The translations under genes were made by a program, and so were the position numbers. DNA of 64,000 bases from DATHVR01 sp035461175. GTDB taxonomy: Bacteria > Actinomycetota > Acidimicrobiia > Spongiisociales > ZC4RG35. The number at the start of each line of letters is the position of its first letter. Within the stretch, counting starts at the first letter, position 1. Shown piece after piece: positions 59,838 through 64,000 of this stretch. The notes below the pieces were generated by a model that saw only the letters and a list, made by a program, of their open reading frames with translations, ran no database searches and had not been told where the DNA came from. The DNA lies in NCBI GenBank assembly GCA_035461175.1, contig DATHVR010000030.1, forward strand, positions 30,800 to 94,799, given 5' to 3'.

Positions 59838-59894
59838 CCGTTCTCGCGCTGAATGGCCCGCCCACCGGCCCGAGCGCGCAAGTCAGGCGCGAGA

Positions 59895-59932
59895 AAGCCG
59901 GGGGTCGGTCACTGGGACCGAGCACCCCGGCT
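59895..59932. terminator. Bidirectional-type terminator between DUF4332 and the HbhA-like gene
   Basis: AGCCGGGG(G)TCGGTC pairs with GACCGA(GC)ACCCCGGCT around a short loop, between convergent stops at 59837 and 59944. There is no long T run on either side. Confidence 0.7.
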
Positions 59933-59943
59933 AGTTCAGGGCC

Positions 59944-60540
59944 TCAGGAGGCCTTTTTGGCCGTGCTCTTGGCGGCGGGCTTCTTCGCAGTCGACTTGGT
60001 GGTCGCCTTCTTGGCGGCCGGCTTCTTGGCGGCCGGCTTCTTGGCCGTGCTGGCCTTGGTTGTGGTCGCCTTCTTGGCGGTGGTCGACTTGCTCGATCGG
60101 GTGGTGGTTCGGGGCGCGGTCCGGGCACGAACGGTCTTTTCGACCTCGTCGGTTGCGGACTCGACCTTGTCGCCGGCGGTCTCGACCGCGGACGCGGCCG
60201 AGCGGGCGGCGCCCATGGCAGCTTCTTCGACGGGCCGGAAGGAGGTGCGCCAGGTGGCGAGCATCTCCTCGAGCTGGTCACGCAGCTTGGTGACCTGCTC
60301 ACGGGCCTGATCGAAGTCGACCTTCGAGGCCAGCTCGTCGACGACCTTGGCGTCCGACACCTTGTCGACGACCTGACGGCCTTCCTTGGCCCAGTCCTCG
60401 AGCAACTTCTCGGCCAGGCCGGAGAACTCGTCGGTGCGATTCTCCATTTCCTTGCGGATTGTCTCGAGGCGGGTGTTGATTGCCTTAACGGCGGCGATGG
60501 GGGCTCCCACCGCGGCATACAGGGCGTTTTTGGTTTCCAT
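59944..60540 (-). CDS. HbhA-like coiled-coil protein with Lys/Ala-rich histone-like tail
   Basis: 198 residues. Residues 1-~135 form coiled-coil helices ('YAAVGAPIAAVKAINTRLETIRKEMENRTDEFSGLAEKLLEDW', 'LRDQLEEMLATWR'). Residues ~140-198 are a basic tail of 'AKKPAAKK' and 'TTKSTAKK' repeats, like histone H1 or mycobacterial HbhA (heparin-binding haemagglutinin). The position next to a small XRE regulator matches the Rv0474-Rv0475 pair of Mycobacterium tuberculosis, from memory. It may bind membranes, nucleic acid or lipid inclusions. AAGGAGG precedes the ATG. Confidence 0.8.
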   Translation of the reverse strand: METKNALYAAVGAPIAAVKAINTRLETIRKEMENRTDEFSGLAEKLLEDWAKEGRQVVDKVSDAKVVDELASKVDFDQAREQVTKLRDQLEEMLATWRTSFRPVEEAAMGAARSAASAVETAGDKVESATDEVEKTVRARTAPRTTTRSSKSTTAKKATTTKASTAKKPAAKKPAAKKATTKSTAKKPAAKSTAKKAS

Positions 60541-60549
60541 GGTTCCTCC

Positions 60550-60906
60550 TTAGGGCTCCGGGTTGGATTCGACGAGTGTTCGATAGAGGTCGAGCAAAAC
60601 TTGCTTTTGTCTTAGGGAGAGGCTCTCGTCGGCCTCGACCGCCTCGACGACGGTGGGGGGATGGCTCCCCTCCTCGATCAGGCCGGCCCGCGAGTACATC
60701 GTCTCGGCGGAAATCGACAGTGCCCGGGAGAGCTGTTTGAGGATCTCGGCCGACGGCTTGCGGATTCCCCGCTCGATCTGGCTCAGATACGGGTTCGAGA
60801 TCCCGGCCCGATCGGCCAGCCGACGCAGCGACAGATTGGCGCGCTGGCGTTGCTGGCGGATGAACTCTCCGAGTTCTGATGCCTGTTGCTCTTGCTCTTC
60901 ACTCAC
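60550..60906 (-). CDS. XRE-family transcriptional regulator
   Basis: 118 residues from GTG 60906 (ATG 60918 would add four residues). 'LGEFIRQQRQRANLSLRRLADRAGISNPYLSQIERGIRKPSAEILKQLSRALSI' is a standard XRE helix-turn-helix, and a short C-terminal helix pair follows. I prefer the GTG because a near-consensus promoter (60914-60942) places the transcript start at or next to it. It lies 9 bases upstream of the HbhA-like gene, on the same strand, so the two are likely co-transcribed. Confidence 0.87.
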   Translation of the reverse strand: MSEEQEQQASELGEFIRQQRQRANLSLRRLADRAGISNPYLSQIERGIRKPSAEILKQLSRALSISAETMYSRAGLIEEGSHPPTVVEAVEADESLSLRQKQVLLDLYRTLVESNPEP

Positions 60907-60913
60907 ACTATGC

Positions 60914-60942
60914 AGCATACAGCAAAGTGCTAACTATTGCAA
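60914..60942 (-). promoter_or_regulatory. Sigma70-type promoter for the XRE/HbhA-like operon
   Basis: On the minus strand TTGCAA (60937-60942), a 17-base spacer, then TATGCT (60914-60919). The -10 box ends 7 nt before GTG 60906, so the mRNA should begin at or within one or two bases of the start codon. The upstream ATG 60918 would then overlap the -10 box and not be translated. Confidence 0.68.
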
Positions 60943-60998
60943 GCAGAGCCACCGAGGGTGACTCGAGGACGCCGGCGGGTTCCTCGGGTTGCCGCCGA

Positions 60999-61727
60999 TC
61001 AGACGCCGGTGCCGACCAGGACACCGATGTACCAGGCCACCACGCCGCCGATACCGGCGATGACCAGGTTCTCCATGCCGGCGACGATCGGGTTGGTGCG
61101 GGTCACTCGTGTCTTGACCACCCCGACTATGAACAGCCCGATGGCAGTGAGGATGGCCGACCACAGGAACCCCTGTCCGGGGGTGGTGGCAAGGAGGAAG
61201 GGCACGACCGAGGTGGCCGAACCGGCCAGGAAGAGCAGGCCGGAGGCGGCCATGGCCATGTAGGGGGAGCGGCGTTCCGATTCGACCGCCCCGAATTCGA
61301 GGGCGGCCATGGCATTGAGGAGGGCGGTGTCGGAGCGGTCGAATGCGGCCACCACTCCGTCGAGATCATCCTCGGCCACCCCCATCTCGGCGAAGAACCC
61401 GCGCAGTTGATCCAGCTCGCGGTGCCGGAATTCAACGATGTGGCTCCGCTCGAGCTCGATCTCTGAATCGAACACCTCGTCCTGGGACTTGGTGGCGAGA
61501 TATTCGCCGGCAGCCATCGAGATCGCTCCCGCCACGGAGCCGGCCAGGGCGGTGAGGAGGATGCCGGCGGTGTCGAGGCCGCCGCCCACCACTCCGGCCA
61601 CCAGCAGGAACACCGAGACCAGGCCGTCGTTGACGCCCAGGATGATGTCGCGCCAATACTGGCGCGAGATCCCGACATGAGGCTCGTAGACCGGGGCCTC
61701 GTGTTTGCCGGGAGTCGGATCCGCCAT
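60999..61727 (-). CDS. VIT1/CCC1-family metal transporter
   Basis: 242 residues. 'QYWRDIILGVNDGLVSVFLLVAGVVGG' (first membrane segment with conserved Asp), 'SMAAGEYLATKSQDEVF' (SMxxGEYxxxxSQ motif), a cytoplasmic helical metal-binding insertion with Glu/Asp/His ('ELERSHIVEFRHRELDQLRGFFAEMG'), then three more membrane segments. The family moves iron or manganese across membranes. TACAAT lies 7 nt before the ATG, indicating leaderless expression. It is transcribed towards the XRE gene, 80 bases away. Confidence 0.87.
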   Translation of the reverse strand: MADPTPGKHEAPVYEPHVGISRQYWRDIILGVNDGLVSVFLLVAGVVGGGLDTAGILLTALAGSVAGAISMAAGEYLATKSQDEVFDSEIELERSHIVEFRHRELDQLRGFFAEMGVAEDDLDGVVAAFDRSDTALLNAMAALEFGAVESERRSPYMAMAASGLLFLAGSATSVVPFLLATTPGQGFLWSAILTAIGLFIVGVVKTRVTRTNPIVAGMENLVIAGIGGVVAWYIGVLVGTGV

Positions 61728-61797
61728 GGGGGCGATTGTATCGGGCGGGTTGTGATCCCAGCCTTCGGCAAGGCAAACTGGCGCAGAGCACAGAGAG

Positions 61798-62820
61798 ATG
61801 TCTTCGATGATCATCGTCATGAACAAGACCGCCACCGATGCGGACATCAAGGCCGTCGTCGACCGCCTCCACTCGATCGGTTCCGAGGCCCACGTCTCCG
61901 AGGGCCAGTATCGAACGGTGATCGGGGCACTCGGGGATCGGGAGGCGATCCGCCAGCTTCCCTGGGAGGCGATGTCCGGGGTCGAACGTGCCGTGCCGGT
62001 CATGAAGCCTTTCAAGTTCGTGTCACGGGACTTCCAGCCAGAGGACACGGTCCTTCAAATCCGCGGCGCCACCATCGGCGGCGGCACCTTCACCGCCGTC
62101 GCCGGACCATGCGCGGTCGAGGACCGCGAGCAACTGTTCCGGACCGCCGAGGCCGTCAAGGCGGCCGGGGCCACCGTACTGCGGGGGGACGCCTTCAAGC
62201 CCCGCACGTCGCCCTACTCCTTTCAGGGCCTGGGCGAAGCCGGCCTAGAGATGCTGGCCGAGGCCCGCGAGACCTTCGATCTGCCCTTCGTGGCCGAGGT
62301 GCTCGACCCCCGCGACGTCGGCCTGGTCTCGTCCTATGCCGACATCCTGCGGATCGGGACCCGCAATATGGCCAACTTCACCCTGCTGACCGAGGTGGGC
62401 CGTCAGCCCAAGCCCGTGCTGCTCAAGCGCGGCTTCACCGCCACCATCGAGGAATGGCTCAACGCCGCCGAGTACATCTACAAGGAGGGCAACCACCAGA
62501 TCATCATGTGCGAGCGCGGAATCCGCACCTTCGAGACCGCCTCCCGCAACACGCTCGACATCACCGCAGTGCCGATCGTCAAAGGGCTCTCGCATCTGCC
62601 GGTGCTGGTCGATCCCTCTCATTCCGGCGGTCGCCGGGAACTGGTGGCCCCGTTGACGAGAGCGGCAGTGGCGATAGGGGCCGACGCCATCATGGTCGAC
62701 GTCCATCCCACTCCCGACACTGCCCAGGTGGACGGAGCCCAGGCCCTGTTGCCGTCCGAGTTCGCCGAGTTGATGGAGTCCGTCCGGGCCATCGCCGGGG
62801 TCGTCGGCCTCCGCGTTTGA
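61798..62820 (+). CDS. aroF: 3-deoxy-7-phosphoheptulonate (DAHP) synthase, KDO8PS-like type
   Basis: 340 residues. A short N-terminal ferredoxin-like regulatory domain (~70 residues, 'MIIVMNKTATDADIKAVVDRLHSIG') precedes the TIM barrel: 'AVAGPCAVEDREQ', 'LRGDAFKPRTSPYSFQG', 'ADILRIGTRNMANFTLL', 'VLLKRGFTATIEEWLNAAEYI', 'CERGIRTFE' and 'DPSHSGGRRELV'. It condenses PEP and erythrose 4-phosphate, the first step of the aromatic pathway. The ATG may be 61798 or 61807. It ends TGATG with tyrA, so the two are coupled. Confidence 0.93.
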   Translation: MSSMIIVMNKTATDADIKAVVDRLHSIGSEAHVSEGQYRTVIGALGDREAIRQLPWEAMSGVERAVPVMKPFKFVSRDFQPEDTVLQIRGATIGGGTFTAVAGPCAVEDREQLFRTAEAVKAAGATVLRGDAFKPRTSPYSFQGLGEAGLEMLAEARETFDLPFVAEVLDPRDVGLVSSYADILRIGTRNMANFTLLTEVGRQPKPVLLKRGFTATIEEWLNAAEYIYKEGNHQIIMCERGIRTFETASRNTLDITAVPIVKGLSHLPVLVDPSHSGGRRELVAPLTRAAVAIGADAIMVDVHPTPDTAQVDGAQALLPSEFAELMESVRAIAGVVGLRV

Positions 62821-63839
62821 TGCGGGCCCTCGTCCTCGGAACCGGCCTCATCGGGGCTTCGGTTGGGGCGGGGTTGGGCGCCGCCGGTTGGAAGGTGGCC
62901 GGCTGGGACCCCGCGCCGGACGCCCTCGAGGGGGCACGTCGCATCGGTGGGATAACGGAGACGGTGGAGGATGCGGCCGCAGCTGCTGTCGCGGTGGACC
63001 TGGTGGTCCTGGCCGGCCCGGTTCGCGCCATCATCGAGACCGCCGGCGAGCTCACGACCGGTGCGCTGGTCACCGACGTGGCCAGCGTCAAGGTGCCGGT
63101 ACTCGCCGCTGCCTCTCGTCTCCCTCGCTTCGTGGGCGGCCATCCGATGGCTGGGAGGGAGACCTCGGGCCCGGGTGCGGCCAGCCCCGCCATGTTCCGG
63201 GGAGCGTCGTGGATCCTGGCCGTCGACGGCTGTGCCGAGGGCGACCTGGCGACGATGGAGGAGATCGTGGAGTCGCTTGGAGCGGTCCCGGTGCGGATGA
63301 CCGCTGCCGATCACGACGCCGCGGTGGCGGCTGTGAGCCATGTGCCCCAGGTGGTGGCGTCGGCCCTGGTGAACCTGGTGGCGTCCAATCCTGATGCGCT
63401 CTCCCTGGCCGCCGGCGGTTTTCGCGACCTGACCCGGATCGCCCTCTCGGAACCCGGATGGTGGGGCGAGGTCCTCGCCCAGAATCACAAGGGAGTGGCG
63501 GCGTTGCTCCGGGCTCTGGGGGCGGATCTCGAGTTGTGGGCGGAAGCGATCGAGCGGTCCGACGTCAAGGCGGTCACGGCCGACCTGGGGCGGGCCAGGG
63601 ATACCCGCCGGGCTTTGACGGCGCCGGTGGCGGCGGTGCGGATCCTGCTCGAGGATCGTCCCGGCGAGATCGCCCAGGTGGGCCACGCCCTGGCTGCCAC
63701 CGGGGCCGATGTCCGCGATCTGCAGCTGCGTCACGCCACCCGCGGCGGCGGCGGCATCCTCACCCTGTCGGTGCTCCCCGGCCAGGAAGACGGCCTGGCG
63801 GAAGCCCTCGAAGCCGAGGGCTTCCGCCTGGTGGACTGA
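62820..63839 (+). CDS. tyrA: Prephenate dehydrogenase with C-terminal ACT domain
   Basis: 339 residues. Rossmann 'LVLGTGLIGASVGAGLGAAGWKVAGWD', 'LVVLAGPVRAI', 'VTDVASVKVPVL', 'GGHPMAGRETSGPGAAS' (substrate site), 'DHDAAVAAVSHVPQVVASALV' and 'AGGFRDLTRIA' are TyrA signatures. The last ~65 residues form an ACT domain ('VAAVRILLEDRPGEIAQVGHALAATGADVRDLQLRHATRGGGGILTLSV'). It oxidises prephenate to hydroxyphenylpyruvate for tyrosine. Its stop is 7 bases before a composite repeat that runs off the window end. Confidence 0.93.
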   Translation: MRALVLGTGLIGASVGAGLGAAGWKVAGWDPAPDALEGARRIGGITETVEDAAAAAVAVDLVVLAGPVRAIIETAGELTTGALVTDVASVKVPVLAAASRLPRFVGGHPMAGRETSGPGAASPAMFRGASWILAVDGCAEGDLATMEEIVESLGAVPVRMTAADHDAAVAAVSHVPQVVASALVNLVASNPDALSLAAGGFRDLTRIALSEPGWWGEVLAQNHKGVAALLRALGADLELWAEAIERSDVKAVTADLGRARDTRRALTAPVAAVRILLEDRPGEIAQVGHALAATGADVRDLQLRHATRGGGGILTLSVLPGQEDGLAEALEAEGFRLVD

Positions 63840-63846
63840 CATCACT

Positions 63847-64000
63847 CAAGGGGGGACGACCCCCCTGTAACCCCCGGCGGCTGCTCGTGCGGATATTCGG
63901 GAAGGCGGGGCCATCCCCACCCGTCGCTCGTTTGAGGTGGTCTGTTGTCGGAGGTTCCGGGCTGGAGGGCACTCCAGAGGATTTTCGCGACAGAATTGCG
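63847..64000. repeat. Composite intergenic repeat, truncated by the window end
   Basis: Same order as the copy at 55057: CAAGGGGGGACGACCCCCC, TGTAACCCCC, GGCTGCTCGT, GGGGCCATCC, CTGTTGTCGGAGGTTCCGGG, then ATTTTCGCGACAGAATTGCG (63981-64000), the left arm of the long palindrome. The rest must lie beyond 64000. No gene in this stretch. Confidence 0.85.

Overview
The window is about 64 kb of high-GC, densely coded chromosome with no rRNA, tRNA, phage or insertion-sequence gene that I can see. The gene content points to an actinobacterium outside the well-studied genera, most plausibly Acidimicrobiia-like. The reasons are clpS followed by a DUF2017 gene, a DUF3159 membrane protein, several DinB/mycothiol-type proteins, a deazaflavin-type nitroreductase, and an XRE regulator followed by an HbhA-like Lys-rich protein. 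Lineage is inferred from gene families, not measured.

Layout. 0-8 kb: VOC protein, HD/LuxR regulator, HAD phosphatase, DinB-type protein, small membrane protein, L,D-transpeptidase-like lipoprotein, an endonuclease IV-like/LigD-polymerase fusion, DUF3159 protein. 8-24 kb: PfkB kinase, surE, sirtuin, 6-phosphogluconate dehydrogenase, acyl-ACP desaturase, HisA-like protein, pyrroline-5-carboxylate dehydrogenase, molybdopterin oxidoreductase, metY-hydrolase-metX, plsY, flippase-like protein fused to a peroxiredoxin. 23-36 kb: acyl-CoA carboxylase alpha and beta, tandem-HTH protein, DUF4230, MaoC hydratase, HTH/Clp_N pair, split DUF2254, and a CoA-ester cluster (FabG-type SDR, degenerate SDR, CaiB, thiolase). 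36-46 kb: DUF4388, udk, proC-proline dehydrogenase, PspA, a large membrane FeS oxidoreductase, pheA, clpS, DUF2017, TrmA-type methyltransferase. 46-59 kb: a form II CO-dehydrogenase-like locus (coxS-L-M, coxD, coxE, split XdhC, mocA) interrupted by hrpA and a baeRF/eRF1-like gene. 59-64 kb: DUF4332, HbhA-like/XRE pair, VIT-type transporter, DAHP synthase and prephenate dehydrogenase.

Gene cooperation. Aromatic amino-acid genes (DAHP synthase, tyrA, pheA), methionine/homoserine sulfhydrylation (metX, metY), proline turnover (proC, proline dehydrogenase, P5C dehydrogenase), CoA-ester metabolism and molybdoenzyme maturation (coxD/E, XdhC halves, mocA) are the clear functional groups.

Most notable: (1) one protein joining an endonuclease IV-like barrel to an intact LigD-type polymerase; (2) a composite intergenic repeat family, made of a G/C hairpin, a long palindrome and heptamer arrays, lying just behind stop codons; (3) a second palindromic repeat family; (4) a recurrent TANNNT box 6-9 nt before start codons, suggesting widespread leaderless transcription; (5) an in-frame amber codon splitting a DUF2254 gene; (6) an in-frame flippase/peroxiredoxin fusion; (7) a HisA homologue with an Asp-to-Asn change at the catalytic base and a C-terminal extension.
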